The notes: generated by a model from the sequence alone, not told the origin. Positions 37,319 through 48,835 are shown, counted from the first letter of the stretch. The stretch is DNA of 64,000 nt from Pyropia yezoensis (GCA_009829735.1 CM020618.1:16043346-16107345); one strand, 5' to 3'. Numbers and translations: made by a program.

Positions 37319-37446
37319 GTACAAACACATACCATGGTTCTTCAAAGATTCTCTACTAACAAAGCCGACTATGGCACAATTCAAAACGAGAAGAATACCC
37401 ACCACTCTTCTCACCAAGGAAAGAACAAGTCGTTCGACCGCTGACT

Positions 37447-39363
37447 CTAGCGTTCCATATGCCCACCCCCACCACTATAGGGACCGCCCGACCACGAACC
37501 CCCAGGGTCGTAGGCCGGTAGCGGAGGGGCGTAACCCACTCGGGAGGGCCCCGGAGTGGAAGTACTGGGAGGGGCCCGCCGACTCGCGGACCCATCCCCG
37601 TCGTAAGATAGATGTCCGGAGGTACTCCCTCCGTGACGCGGAAGCTGCTGCTGAGTCGACAGCAGCCGTTGGACAAACTCGTGTCCAACCGCGAGGCGAG
37701 TGACCTCAGCTGCCCATGACTGTCGCGCCGTGGCTGAGTCGCCCGACGCGAGGAAGTGACTGACACGCCGGGTGACCCAAGCCAACGTGTCAAGGGAGGC
37801 CACGAGTGAGGCCTCCACCGTGGCGTCATACATGATGGCTCCCAAGTTGGGAAGCATCTCGCCAACGCCACGCGCAATCGGCATGGGTACCGGAGTTCGG
37901 ACCCGTAGCGAACCCAACGCCACGTCGGGGAAGGGCTCGAGGAACTGGAAGGGTGGAGCCTGAGTCGGCTCCACACCCCCCGAGGTCGGAGTCGCGACCC
38001 GCGGGGAAGTCGTCGGCACAGCTCGCCCGCGGCTTCGAGGGGCTCCTCGATGAGCACCACGACGAGTCGTCGCCGATGATGTCGCCCACCCAGAGCCAGG
38101 GGGCGACGTAGAGGGAGTAACCCCCTCTGCGTAGGGAAGGGAAGAGTCCCCCAACCCCTCACGCAAGAGCAGCTGTCCCTGCACCAGAGTATGGGTGACA
38201 TGGACGAACTCCCGGGGTGGCTCACTCTCCAACCCCGGCTCTGGACGCTTGTTGCGGCGGAGGAAGGGTTCCAGCTGCGCCCAATCGAGTCGATTGTGCA
38301 GGGTGACCATACCCTTAAGGAGGAACGGAGCCAGGTCCCCCGCGCCCAAGGCTAACCAGTGGAAGCCAAGGGTTTCCATACCCTCCACCAGAGCCGGTGG
38401 GAGGTGCCACAGGTAACCCCGATGGACTACATCGGAGTACCAGCCCCGAGCCACCACGACCACCCAGTGCGTGGCGAGGTAGGCGAAGACCCGGTTACCC
38501 TCCGAGCTGGAGCGTAGCACGGAGCCAAAGTAGGCAACGAGGAGGGGGATCCGAGCCGGAAACCCACAAGGTACCTCCACTGTCTCCCACCACCCTGGGA
38601 GAAAAGGGAACTGGTGCTCACGCTCCTCCAGAGGTACGTGGGTGAACTCCACCCGCGACCCGTGGATGAGGAAGCCCGAGGAGCCCCGGAGTCGGAACTC
38701 CTCTCGCACCACGCCGTGTTGGGCGTGGGCGTCCTCTCCGCCCAGGTAGGGACGGGGAAGGGCACACCACTCGGTAGACACAACCGCGTGGGTGTCGTCG
38801 ATCTCCTTGTCGCCCGACCCCAAGGCGAGGGAGGTTGACAACGCCTGGACTTCAGGCGCGTCCGCCAGGCAGAGTAGCGCTGGTAGGTCGCAGACCACCC
38901 CATCAGGTAGAGTCACCTGGTTGGGGTACCGACGAGTCCGGCGGTACCATACGTCGGTCCGCCGTGGCTCGGGGATGATCAAGTAGACATCCTTGAGCTT
39001 GCAGTCGGGAAGCTCCCCGACTGACTTGGGAGGCGCCCAGGCTCGGGGCCCCATAGGAGGACGGGGCCGCGGCGGGAGTAGCAGCCGTGACTCAGGAAGG
39101 CGGGGGATGGGAGTCACATCCCCTTCCGCCACCGGGGTGGAAGACCCATCCCCCGGTGGGACCACGGCCGAGGGGGCAGTAGGAGGTGATGGGGCGGGGA
39201 CGGCTGAGGCGGCCGCCTCCGACCCTCGCCCGGGACGAGTCGTCTCCATGGCCGACCCCCGGCTGAGAGACTCCTCAGTCCCAAGGGCCTCCTCTCCCGT
39301 CCGTCGCTTGTCCGACAGGGACGTCGGAGACGGGGACAAAGGCCGACTCGGCTCACCCGCCAT
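37447..39363 (-). CDS. GypB-1 conserved antisense accessory protein (aORF)
   Basis: ATG 39363 (MAGEPSRPLSPSPTSLSD) gives 638 residues; the open frame extends upstream to 39987, but that part is repeat-derived. The core FLPGWWETVEVPCGFPARIP, FGSVLRSS, AYLATHWVVVVARGW, HRGYLWHLPPALVEGME, LLREGLGDSSLPYAEGV aligns residue by residue with the GypA aORF. A helical segment after a Pro-rich linker (NLGAIMYDATVEASL, LAWVTRRVSHFLAS) also corresponds. It faces pol tail to tail with about 130 bp between. No known domain is recognised. Confidence 0.75.
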   Translation of the reverse strand: MAGEPSRPLSPSPTSLSDKRRTGEEALGTEESLSRGSAMETTRPGRGSEAAASAVPAPSPPTAPSAVVPPGDGSSTPVAEGDVTPIPRLPESRLLLPPRPRPPMGPRAWAPPKSVGELPDCKLKDVYLIIPEPRRTDVWYRRTRRYPNQVTLPDGVVCDLPALLCLADAPEVQALSTSLALGSGDKEIDDTHAVVSTEWCALPRPYLGGEDAHAQHGVVREEFRLRGSSGFLIHGSRVEFTHVPLEEREHQFPFLPGWWETVEVPCGFPARIPLLVAYFGSVLRSSSEGNRVFAYLATHWVVVVARGWYSDVVHRGYLWHLPPALVEGMETLGFHWLALGAGDLAPFLLKGMVTLHNRLDWAQLEPFLRRNKRPEPGLESEPPREFVHVTHTLVQGQLLLREGLGDSSLPYAEGVTPSTSPPGSGWATSSATTRRGAHRGAPRSRGRAVPTTSPRVATPTSGGVEPTQAPPFQFLEPFPDVALGSLRVRTPVPMPIARGVGEMLPNLGAIMYDATVEASLVASLDTLAWVTRRVSHFLASGDSATARQSWAAEVTRLAVGHEFVQRLLSTQQQLPRHGGSTSGHLSYDGDGSASRRAPPSTSTPGPSRVGYAPPLPAYDPGGSWSGGPYSGGGGHMER

Positions 39364-39369
39364 CACGCG

Positions 39370-39740
39370 ACCAACCTTGACCGACTCGGTGAGGTTGAGC
39401 ACGGGGGGGGACACGACCCGCTCCCCCTCCGACGACAACCAACCTTGACCGACTCGGTGAGGTAGAGCAAGGGGGGGGGACACGACCCACACCCCCCACC
39501 GACAACGAAGAAGCCCGACACAAGGGGCAGCGCGGGGAAGACACAACCCCGCCAACGAGAACAAAGGGGGGGGACACGACCCGCTCCCCCTCCGACGACA
39601 ACCAACCTTGACCGACTCGGTGAGGTAGAGCAAGGGGGGGGGACACGACCCACACCCCCCACCGACAACGAAGAAGCCCGACACAAGGGGCAGCGCGGGG
39701 AAGACACAACCCCGCCAACGAGAACAAAGGGGGGGGAACA
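39370..39740. repeat. 163-bp tandem duplication with G7-G9 tracts upstream of the GypB antisense gene
   Basis: ACACGACCCGCTCCCCCTCC recurs at 39411 and 39574, and the whole 163-bp unit is nearly identical in both copies. Each copy holds several runs of seven to nine G next to ACACGACC. It lies just upstream of the aORF start, where its promoter would be. Confidence 0.8.
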
Positions 39741-40518
39741 CAACCCACGCCCCCACCGACAACGAAGACGCCCGACACAGGGGCGGAAGGGGGAAGACAC
39801 CACCCCAACCAACGACACCAACCGCACGGCGGGAAGAGACAGACCCGCCGACGCGAGGGAGCAGCGGCGGGAAGGCACACACCCGCCCGCACACACGAAG
39901 GGGAGAGAAGACCCCGCACCGGCGGCCGAGTCCCACCGCCGGCGACCGAGTGCAACACCCCCAACTCGGGGTGCGCACACCCCTCAACCCTGACTAGAAA
40001 GGGGGGGGAAGGAGTGAGGAACACCCCGCAGAGAGCCAGCTGGGGGTGGATCGAGCTGAAGGGGGGGACACAACCCGACCCCCCGAGAGCAACCGTACCC
40101 CAACTGAAGGGGCAGGTGCAGGTCGACGTTCCGAGTGAGAACGTCGACGCCCTACTCCTCCAGTTGAGGGGCAGGGGGTGTGGCGGAGGTACGCCGACAC
40201 CCAGGTTAGAGGGCTCACCCACACGTGAGTCCACCCGTGGAGCACCCTGACCAGGTGGGGGACGACTTTCCCCCACACCTGTTTCGCGTGGAGGGGGCTC
40301 CTCTACCCAGTGTCAGGGCAGAGAGCGCACCCCACGGAGAGGGACTGCCTCTCCCGGAGGGCCCCGCCGGACGCGAGTGCAACCCCGGCGTAACCCTGGT
40401 GCACGCTAGACGCCAGCGATGCACCGTACTTTGCATCTCAACTCGGGAATTGCATCCTCCTCTCCCGGTCACTGCGACTCGCCGCTGATTGGACGTCCAC
40501 CGGGACGGCTGGACTTTT
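39741..40518. other. GypB-1 region between antisense gene and 3' LTR
   Basis: No sense-strand gene is seen. C-rich and purine-rich short repeats continue to about 40060; the rest is unique GC-rich sequence. It is likely to be the aORF 5' leader and control region. Confidence 0.4.
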
Positions 40519-40531
40519 GAGAAGGGGGAAA
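40519..40531 (+). other. GypB-1 polypurine tract
   Basis: GAGAAGGGGGAAA directly before the 3' LTR. Confidence 0.75.
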
Positions 40532-41070
40532 TGTGGGAGATTGGGCCGGAATTCGGTACCAATACTTTGAAGATTCGGGTCAAGTGGACCTGACCGGAAG
40601 TCGAAATTCACCCGACCCACGATGGTGAAACTTCTGACTTCTGGACGGAAATTCGACTAGGACTTCCGACATACTAGAGCAGGGTAATGCTGCTGGTATT
40701 TGTTTCTTGGGATTTTTGCACGGGAGCCAGACGGATTTCTACGCTTTGAGTTCTTTGCATGTGGAGTGATATGATTGGTTTGTTTGAGGGTTCATTTTCT
40801 GAGTGTTTTGAGGGGTTGCGTGAGCGTGTGAGGAGGGTTGATAAGGAGGGACAGCAAGGCGGGGAGGGCCCACCTTGGCTGGCCAAGCAAGTAAACACCG
40901 TCTGGCTCCGACACATCTTGTTCGTGCCTTGGTGAGCTGACCCGTTCACCACACGCAAGTTCCGTGTTCGGCTGTGTGGAGGTGCTTGCTTCCGGTGTCC
41001 CAAGTTGGGATATCGGCAATACTCCTCTTCCTTCCCTGACTCGGGGTTGGTGGTTGGGAGTACTGCTACA
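40532..41070 (+). repeat. GypB-1 3' LTR
   Basis: 539 bp, apparently identical to the 5' LTR, followed by GACGT (41071-41075). Confidence 0.93.
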
Positions 41071-41753
41071 GACGTTATCTGTGCTGCTGCTGCCAGGGCT
41101 GGCGGCGCCGCTGCCGTCGCTGGCGTAGCCAAAGGAGCGGCCGCTGGGGCTGCCACCAAGGGAGCTGCGGCCGCTCGGCCCCCCTCCCCGATTGGATGGG
41201 GAGGAGATCATGGCCGTCTGGTCTGCGACGGCGTCCCCACAGGTCGTCCCGCTGCTGCTGCCACCCCGCGTCTGTCCGACCCGGAGGGAGCGGTGGGAAC
41301 TGGATGAGACGACGGGTGCGCGTTGCCCGTCCCCTCACCGCGTGGCGTCCCCGTTGCGGGCAGCGGCCAGCTGCTCGAGGATGGCCGCTGTGGTGGGCCG
41401 GTGTCCCTCGACCCACCCCCGTGCGACCGCTGGGCGCCCCCCTGTTGCTGCCCGGTGCTTGACGCACCGCCAAGGTGGCTGGCCGATCCCTCCTTTCCCC
41501 GCTGCGACTCCTTTGCTCCTCCAGGGGACCGGGAAGACCTCGGCTGCTCGTCGCCCGTCCCGGAAGACAACCGCTGATTGCGCGCAGGGGCGCCCAGGGG
41601 CTCGCCCGGCTGACTCGGCGGCCCTTGGAGGCCGCCAATGCGCGGCCTCGCCCTTGGGTAGTCGTTCCCAGCCGGCCGACCCTCGCCGCCGACACCCGGT
41701 GCCCGGCGGCCCCGCCCCGGCGGGCTCGGCGGCCTCCGCTGAGGTGACGGTCG

Positions 41754-41801
<48 letters not shown>

Positions 41802-42194
41802 ATTGCTCTCGCCCTCACCCGCTGGGCCGCCGCCAAACGGCGGCTGCGCCTGCCCGCGCGGGAAGGTCAGTCCTGTCGGCCCACCCTCGCGACCGCCGGT
41901 TGACGGCCCCTCCCAACCAGGAGGGTTCAGCGGCCGCGGCAGCTGGTTCACCCACGCCTGCGTGCGAGCGAGTAGGTTGACAAGCGGTCGGACCAGGCCG
42001 ACGCTGCTGTCCGGCGGTGCTACTGCAGGGCCGTCCAACGGCGGCCCCGCCCGCTGCGGCGGGCTCGTCGGCCGCTGCTGCGCGAGGCCGCTGGGCTCCG
42101 CCGGGGGGCCACCAAACGAAGGCTCCTTCCACCCGCGACGGTTCTGCGGCTCCTGCCGCTGCTCCTGCTTCGGGCTGTGTCCACTGGGGTCCAC
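41071..42194 (-). pseudogene. Gln/Pro/Gly-rich ORF, probable N-terminal piece of the split Myb/SANT-like gene
   Basis: ATG 42194 opens 328 residues rich in Gln, Pro, Gly and Ser, with a run of 15 Gln encoded by a CAG array (41757-41801 region). It stops at TGA 41208-41210. The same frame reopens (ATG 41159, Ala-rich) and, with GypB-1 and one GACGT copy removed, continues in frame into the Ala/Gln-rich sequence at 30670. That agreement is why I link it to the Myb/SANT-like gene. It has no recognisable domain of its own, so it could also be a separate low-complexity gene. Confidence 0.4.
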
Positions 42195-42300
42195 CGGGCG
42201 GTCGCCAAACAGCTGGCCCCGCCACCCACAAGGGCTCTGCGGACGAGGCCGCTGCGCTTCGTTGTTGTCCTCGTTCGGCCTCGCAGGATGGCCGCCCAGC

Positions 42301-43260
42301 CGCGGCCCTCCCCATCAACGCGGGCTCGGTGGCCGCAGCTGGACTTGGTTGTTGCCCCCACGCGGCCCTCCCCCCACACGCTGGCTGGGCCGCTGCGGGT
42401 GCAGGTGGTTGTTGCCCCCACTCGGCCCCCCCCACCCACGCGGGCTCGGCGGCCGCGGCTGGACTTGGTTGTCGCCCCCGCTTGGCCCCGCCCACCCGCG
42501 CGGGCTCGGCGGCCGCGGCTGGATATGGTCGTTGCTTCGGCTCAGACCCGCCCACCCGCGCGGGCTCGGCGGCCGCGCCTGGACTTGGTTGTCGCCCCCG
42601 CTTGGCCCCCCCCACCCACGCGGGCTCAGCGGCCGCCGCTGGACTTGGTCGTTGCCGCCCCTTGGCCCCGCCCACCCACGCGGGCTCGGCGGCCGCGGCT
42701 GGACTTGCTCGTTGCCCCCGCTTGGCCCCCCCCACCCACGCGGGCTTAGCGGCCGCCGCTGGGATGGGTCGTCGCCCCGGCTCGGCCCCGCCCGCCCGCA
42801 CGGGCTCGGCGGCCGCGGCTGGGCTTGGTCGTTGTCCCGGCTCGGCCCCGCCCACCTACGCGGGCTCGGCGGCCGCGGCTGGATTGGCTCGTTGCCCCCG
42901 CTTGGCCCCCCCCACCCACGCGGGCTTAGCGGCCGCCGCTGGGATTGGTCGTTGCTCCGGCTCGGCCCCGCCCACCCGCGCGGGCTCGGCGGCCGCGGCT
43001 GGGCTTGGTCGTTGTCCCGGCTCGGCCCCGCCCACCCGCGCGGGCTCGGCGGCCGCGGCTGGACTTGTTCGTTGCTTCGGCTCCGCCCCGCCCACCCGCG
43101 CGGGCTCAGCGGCCGCGGCTGGACTTGGTTGTCGCCCCCGCTTGGCCCCCCCCACCCACGCGGGCTCAGCGGCCGCCGCTGGACTTGGCCGTTGCCCCGG
43201 CTCGGCCCCGCCTACCCACGCGGGCTCGGCGGCCGCTGGTCGTGTCCGGCGTAGCCGGCC
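42301..43260. repeat. 60-bp minisatellite, about 16 units
   Basis: Units are in register every 60 bp from 42301, with consensus around CCACCCACGCGGGCTCGGCG. As 60 is a multiple of three, frames stay open on both strands. The minus strand reads a 20-residue repeat like AAAEPAWVGGAKRGRQPSPA in an ORF running from 44409 to 41815, broken once by TAG at 42856-42858 (C to T at 42857 relative to other units). Which strand, if any, is coding is undecided. Confidence 0.85.
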
Positions 43261-44401
43261 GCCCCGGCCGGGCCACCGCAACGCGGCGGCCCCGTCCACC
43301 GACGTGGGCTTGGCGGCCGCTCCCAGTCCAGGTTCTGCGGCTGTGGCTGTGCTGCCGACGGACAGCGGCAGGTCCAGCGGCACAGACCGTTCTGTGGCCC
43401 CGCGCGGTCCGCCAGGCGACACTGCCAGCACAGCCTCCGAAAGCCTCGGCGCCGTTGCGTTCTCGTCGGCTCCGTCACGCACCCCTACCACCGGTTCACT
43501 GGCTCTCCTGGCGGCGGCCGAGCCGCCCACGGGCAGCCGCACGTCCAGTGGCACAGTGCAAACTCGGGCCCCGTGATTTGGGCACGCCGACAACGTGCAC
43601 AAAGCCGCCGACAGCCGCGACGCCGCTGGTCCTTGCTCATCTTCCGTGGGGGCGGCCCGCCTCCCGGTGGCGGCCGCCCCCCCCCCCCCCCCCCCCCCCC
43701 CCCCGCGCCTCGTCCACACCAACCCGCCCCAGAAAGGCGCTGATCCCCCCCTCGGTCGGCGTGGTTGACGCACATTGCGGTCGCTCGAGGGAAAAGGCGG
43801 TACGGGAGAGGACAGGCAGCCCAACAGAAAGGGGAAAGGGGTGTCGCGGGGGCCGACTTGCGGCCCGCAGTCACGCCCACAACCGCGAGCGCAAACAGCT
43901 TGAAGTATGCAAACGCGTGCCCCGTCGTGCCAGCCGTTCGTGGCCACCACACGCGGGGCTGGATACACCGCGACGGGGCCGAGAGTGATATCCAACCCCC
44001 CCGCTTCGCCAGTAGCAAACGCTCCCCCCCCCGCCAGCAGCAGCAAGTGCCCCCAAACAGCAGCAAGCGCCCCCCGGCACCAGCAGACGCCCCCCTCTCC
44101 CCACCAACAGCAAACGGCTCTCCACCACCCCCCCCCCGACGTGCCCGTCACGACACCAGCTGCGAAATCCTTGCGGCCGCGACACTTGCCCGGGGGGAGG
44201 AAGCCGCCTTCGTGGCCCACGGCGGCGGGCGGGGCGCCGTGGTCGGCGTCGGCGGGCGGGGCGCCGCGGCCGGCGGTGGCGGGCGAGGCGCCGCGGCCGG
44301 CGGCGGCGGCAGCGGCAGCGGAAGAGGGGGAAGTCGTGGTGGTGATGAGATGAGCGGACGGCGGCCGGCGGCCAAGGCGCGAACGTTGGCGGCGCGGGGG
44401 G
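43261..44401. other. GC-rich stretch between the minisatellite and GypC-1
   Basis: It holds a run of 28 C (43677-43704), other C and G runs, and GGC-type repeats at 44220-44330. Long open frames exist on both strands but have low-complexity composition. No gene is assigned. Confidence 0.4.
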
Positions 44402-44808
44402 TGTAGCATATCCGCCGTTCATACCGAATTCCGGTATTTACGAGCTTGTAGCCCCCCTGACTGGTGGCCCCAATCTTGTTAGTTTGGGATCCCTCGTGGC
44501 TCGTCTTTTGGGGGACTACTTTTGTTTTGCATTGTTAATCTGTCCTTGCTTTGGAGGGATCTTTCTTATTCTTTGCCATTCTCGTAGCGATCGGCCTTTC
44601 CGCCTCCGCTCGGTCGCTCGACCGGCATGATGATTCGCCCTTTTCTTCGACGTGGGGGCCCGCCGCCGCCGTCTGGCTGGCTTGCTCCCCATCGATCGTC
44701 CGGGCGATAAAGGACTGTTTTCTTTGCCTTAACGGTAAGAGCTGTCGCTTTCCGCTCTTGCGGCCGGTCGGTCCCATTTGCGCATGATTGATCATCACTT
44801 ACTTCACA
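44402..44808 (+). repeat. GypC-1 5' LTR
   Basis: 407 bp from TGTAGCATATCCGCC to TTCACA, followed by a primer-site relative TAGTGGAGCAGCAGGGGA (44810-44827), one base off the GypA site. Confidence 0.8.
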
Positions 44809-45006
44809 TTAGTGGAGCAGCAGGGGACACTGCTCGGGTGCGGTTGTGCTGTACACTTGTACGTCTTTCTTTTTGCCTTGTGGCGGTTGCGTTGACGATC
44901 ATTTGATCGTGTGTTGCGCCCGGCGACATCACCGATTGGTGGAGGCTGGACGACGCCGGGCGTCGTGCCACGGGGATCTTTGGATCGGTGACGCCGGGCG
45001 CACCGA

Positions 45007-46002
45007 TTGGAGCTCACGTCGGGTTGTGATAAGGCTCCGGGAGCACCTGACGGCGCTCGGCGCCCGAAGAATAAGGCAGCAGCCCTGCCTTTCAATTACA
45101 CGCCGCCAGGCGGAGGAAGCGACACTAGCCGCCTTGCGGCCCCGGAAGTTCCCAATTTGGAGGTCAAGACTACCTCCGAGTTTGAGAGCCTAAAAGCGGT
45201 GGTGGAGACACTTCGCTCCCGCCTTAAGGCCCAAGAGGCCGTCAATCAGACGTTGCAAGACCCCAACGCCATGATGGCGACCAATCTCGAGGAGCTGAGG
45301 AAGCCACCCTCAAATCAGATCGTACGTCAGCGGACGCCGTCGAGCCGACGGCCGGTGGCCAAGGATGAGACCGGCAATATGCCTGGAATGTCCTCGCAGC
45401 ATGCCTTGCCCACCGTTAATCTTCCTCGGAAGAACCGCCGGATCCGCGCACTCGAGCGCCGAGTCAAGAACCTCAAGGCTGAGGCCGCGGCTGAACGTGC
45501 AAGTGTACGGGGCGGAGACGCATCATCCGTTGATGATGGGGCATCCTTTGATGAGTCGTCATCCTCGTCTTCCTCGTCTTCGGACGAAAGTACCGACGGT
45601 CAGGGAGATCCTTCCCCCCCGACCAGACCAAGCTCGTCGAGCACGGACTCAAGTTCTGAGAGTTCGTTGTCGCGACGCAAGCGCCTACGCCGGCGCCGCC
45701 GCCAACCCGGACCAGCGATTGGCCTCATGGAGATGGGTGACCGCAAACTGTTCATTCGACCAGGTAAGAGTCGGTTCAAGTCACTACTGGACTACCGCAC
45801 GTACTTCCTCCTTCGTCGGAGCGCGGACACCGTCGCGGCAGGTCAAGGCTTTTGGGAGGGCGCAAATCGGCTGCGTCAATCGATCAAGGCTAGTCTCGCA
45901 CCCCTCATCAAGGTTGGTCAAGTTGGCTCTGCCCTGGCTGAACCGCAGCGGACGGTGGATCGAACCTACGCACCGGTAAAGACCGTCCGACGGACGCGCT
46001 GA
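45007..46002 (+). pseudogene. gag: GypC-1 Gag remnant
   Basis: About 331 open residues with no clear ATG at the upstream end. There is a coiled segment (EFESLKAVVETLRSRLKAQE), a Ser/Asp-rich acidic stretch, a basic patch (SRRKRLRRRRRQPGP) and a shortened capsid-like part (FKSLLDYRTYFLLRRSA). Just downstream in another frame (46041-46082) is CYSCDEPGHFAPRF, a zinc knuckle whose last Cys is Phe. Much of the capsid domain is missing compared with GypA. Confidence 0.6.
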
Positions 46003-46403
46003 GCCTGGCGAACACGCCCAACACCCGCGCCAACGACATTTGTTACAGCTGTGACGAGCCCGGGCACTTCGCCCCGCGTTTTTCCAAACCCCGACGAGAG
46101 GGTCGCCAGGCGCGTGAGATGGCCCTCGTAGAGGAAGAAGTACGCAAGCAGGTCAACGCCATCGTTGACAAGGACGTCCTCCGGGACTCGAGCATCGATG
46201 AGTCAACTGACTCCAAGACCACTGCTGAGGACACCGACTCAAAATACGACTATGTCGGGGACCGGCGGGCAACTGCCCGGACGCAACCCGGACCGTAGGG
46301 CCCATTAGATCAAAGGTCACAAAGATACTGAGCAAAGCCCATCGGCACTACGAAATATCGGCCTCTTTAGGCACGGACCTGTACAACACAAGGAGCCTCC
46401 GAC

Positions 46404-48076
46404 CCATCTTGGATACGGGCGCAGTGGTGAACCTGGCTGGCCCCGATGTCCTTCCACCACATTGGCGTGACTACGCCGAGCAGCTGGCTGAGGCACCACG
46501 CATCGTGGATGCCAATGGCTACCCCATCCAGGCCCTACCGGCCATTCACCTCTTCGTCGACACCGGTGGTGTACAAGTCCTCGTCCGGTTCTTCGTTACC
46601 CCGAAGTTATCAGTTCAATGTATCCTCGGTGCCGAGTTTGTGGACAACCACATTGAGGCATTCTTGCTAAGGCTCAAACGCATTGTCTGGCAGGGCGATG
46701 ACGTCAAGCCGCACTCACCCATATCGGGTATCCAGTACATGGGTGACATGGTCCCCCAATGGACCGAGGGTCCCGCCAAGGTACGAGCGTGTAAGCAGAA
46801 CCGAGTCAAGGGTCAGACCAAAGAATGGATCCTGGTCACCCTTGAAAAACGCACCCGCGACGTTTCAACGCGCACTCGACATTATTCCGTCAGGACTGAA
46901 ATGGCAAATTTGCCTAATGTACCTCGACGATGTCATCATCTTCTGAGCCTCAGCCGCTCAACGCATCAAAGAAGTGGACCTTGTGCTGACACGATTGCGT
47001 GATGTCGGCGTTACCCTCAATCTTGAGAAGTGAAAGTGGTTCACCAACGAGGTTGAGTACCTCGGCCACACCATTTTCCCTGGTAAGTTGCACGTTCTAA
47101 ATAAGAACACAGACGCATTGCGTCAGGCCACGTTCCCCAAGACCGAGACTCAAATGAAGAGCTTCTTGGGGATGTGCAACGTGTACCGACGCTTCGTGCT
47201 GGACTTCACGAAACGTGCACAACCGCTAAACGCACTGACAAAGAAAGAGGTCCCACCAGACCTGCCCCCACGTTCCGAAGAAGCCAAAGCGGCCTTTCAA
47301 GATCTTCGCGGCGCTCTCGTCCACCCGCGCATCCTCGCTTTACCAAAAGCTGGGCGTGAGTTGACACTCGACGTCAATGCAAGTGCATACCAGTTGGGAT
47401 CCACCTTGTTGCAGAATGACGATAACGGCAAGCAACTATCCAGAGCGGATAACAATGCCGAAGCGGAGAAGATCAGAGATGACATACCGTGTCTGGTATT
47501 GGCCGAGACGGCCCAAGGCGTCATGACAAAGAGATGCACTGGAAACGCTGACCCCATCCCCGCCAACTTTGACGACGTTATCGAGCAGCAGCAATTGGAC
47601 GATTTCTGCCAAGCAGCCGTCGCCAACATTGGCAAGAGACGGGTCCAGGCGCTCCACCTCGACGACAACCATGCAGTGTACCGCAGCACGCCGAACGGCA
47701 ACCAACTCGTGATTCCAAAGTCACAACAGGCCAACATACTGGCATCGCAACACAACGCGACGGTCGCCGCCCATCCGGGCATGACCAAGATGTATTACAC
47801 CATGAGAACAAAATTCTACAGGCCGACGATGATATCCGCCATCCATGGTACAATTACCAAGTGCACCTCATTGAAGTCGATGGACTCGCGAAGCGCATAA
47901 ATAGCGACCACGCTACACCGGCCCCACGGCCTGCCGACGTCAAGGATGACACCCCTCATCCATTGCTCGATGGGTTTGAAAAACCCAGACCGGAGCCCGC
48001 GGTTCACGACGAGTATGTCATTGACAAACTCATATCGCACCGCAAAGCGGGAGATTCATACGAATTCAAGGTCTGA
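46404..48076 (+). pseudogene. pol: GypC-1 Pol remnant with internal deletions
   Basis: Protease LDTGAVVNLAG is near 46409. The reading then jumps to the RT palm end, NAPATFQRALDIIPSG and LMYLDDVIIF (about 46850-46946, another frame), so most of the RT fingers and palm are gone. TQMKSFLGMCNVYRRFVLDF and an RNase H start (LTLDVNASAYQLGS) follow at 47088-47420. A deletion leads to the integrase finger area (QHNATVAAHPGMTKMYYTM). The integrase catalytic core is missing; a chromodomain start (HDEYVIDKLISHRKAGDSYEF) ends near 48076. It cannot make a working polymerase. Confidence 0.75.
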
Positions 48077-48240
48077 AGGTATAATTATACTGCTAAAGAT
48101 GACACGTGGAAACGGTTGAAAATCTGCCACGTAACTTAGTCATTCGACATCTCCGATCCACAACGGTAGAAATACCTGGATACACATGGAGAAACAAACG
48201 ACAAACCAAGTCAACAGTAGCTCTGGCTACTGCAACCCCG

Positions 48241-48454
48241 TCTTACCGGCCAAACGGCGCCAGCCACTGGACCCCTCGGGTTAGAGCGGTCTGCGTCGAC
48301 CCACGAGGGGTAGTGCAAGCTTGTGTCCGATGGGACTGCAGCGCCGTCTTACCAGACAAACGGCGCCAGCCACTGGACCCCTCGGGTTAGAGCGATCTGC
48401 GTCGACCCAGGGGGGGTAGTGCAAGGAAGCTTGTGTCCGATGGGACAACGCAGA
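48241..48454 (+). repeat. about 106-bp tandem duplication in GypC-1
   Basis: Two near-identical copies start with TCTTACC at 48241 and 48347 and contain GGCGCCAGCCACTGGACCCC. The second has a small insertion (GGAA). Confidence 0.85.
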
Positions 48455-48830
48455 CCGCTTCATGGTCGAGCAAGTGCCAGTGCACTACATAAAGTCCACA
48501 CTGCCTACGGCATGGCGTAACTTCAGCTACCCCACATGGGGTCCCTTGGACGATCACGCACGGCTGGTGCATCGTCATGGGCCATTGATGCCCCAAGACC
48601 CCAACTGCGATAGCCTCGTGGCTCGCACTGACTCAACCCCACCCGGCAACAAAGCTGAGCTTCTGCTGACGCCCCAAGCACACATGCTTGACCAAGTGGT
48701 CGCAGAGCTACAGAGACGTCCGCAGGACGCAGTGCTGGTCGCCCCACTATGGGAACACTCCGCCTGGTACTCGAGACCGAGGCGCCTGTCCGCTGAGTAC
48801 AATGGCCTAAGACCAATGGAATGACCAGAC
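48455..48830. other. GypC-1 sequence left of the GypD insertion
   Basis: A short open frame (48462-48824, plus) has no recognisable similarity. It ends at the GypD target site ACTAA (48831-48835). Confidence 0.4.
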
Positions 48831-48835
48831 ACTAA

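Larger units (their letters stand above)
30671..41070 (+). mobile_element. GypB-1: full-length Ty3/Gypsy chromodomain retrotransposon with antisense gene
   Basis: This 10.4-kb element has 539-bp LTRs (30671-31209 and 40532-41070) and the 5-bp duplication GACGT (30666-30670 and 41071-41075). Gag, Pol and the antisense gene are all open. It is the same layout as GypA but clearly divergent in sequence. It split the upstream part of the Harbinger Myb/SANT-like gene. Confidence 0.95.

Noticed and set aside
42301-43260. CRISPR-like array
   Set aside because: Units are contiguous and diverged with no unique spacers, in a eukaryotic setting.
41803-43576. Two long plus-strand ORFs across the 60-bp minisatellite
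   Set aside because: Repeat length is a multiple of three, so several frames stay open; no sign which is real.
15532-44401. Terminal inverted repeats and 3-bp target duplication of the Harbinger element
   Set aside because: I compared the left candidate (around 15580) with sequence to the right of 42194 and past 58219 and found no convincing partner, so the element borders stay undefined.
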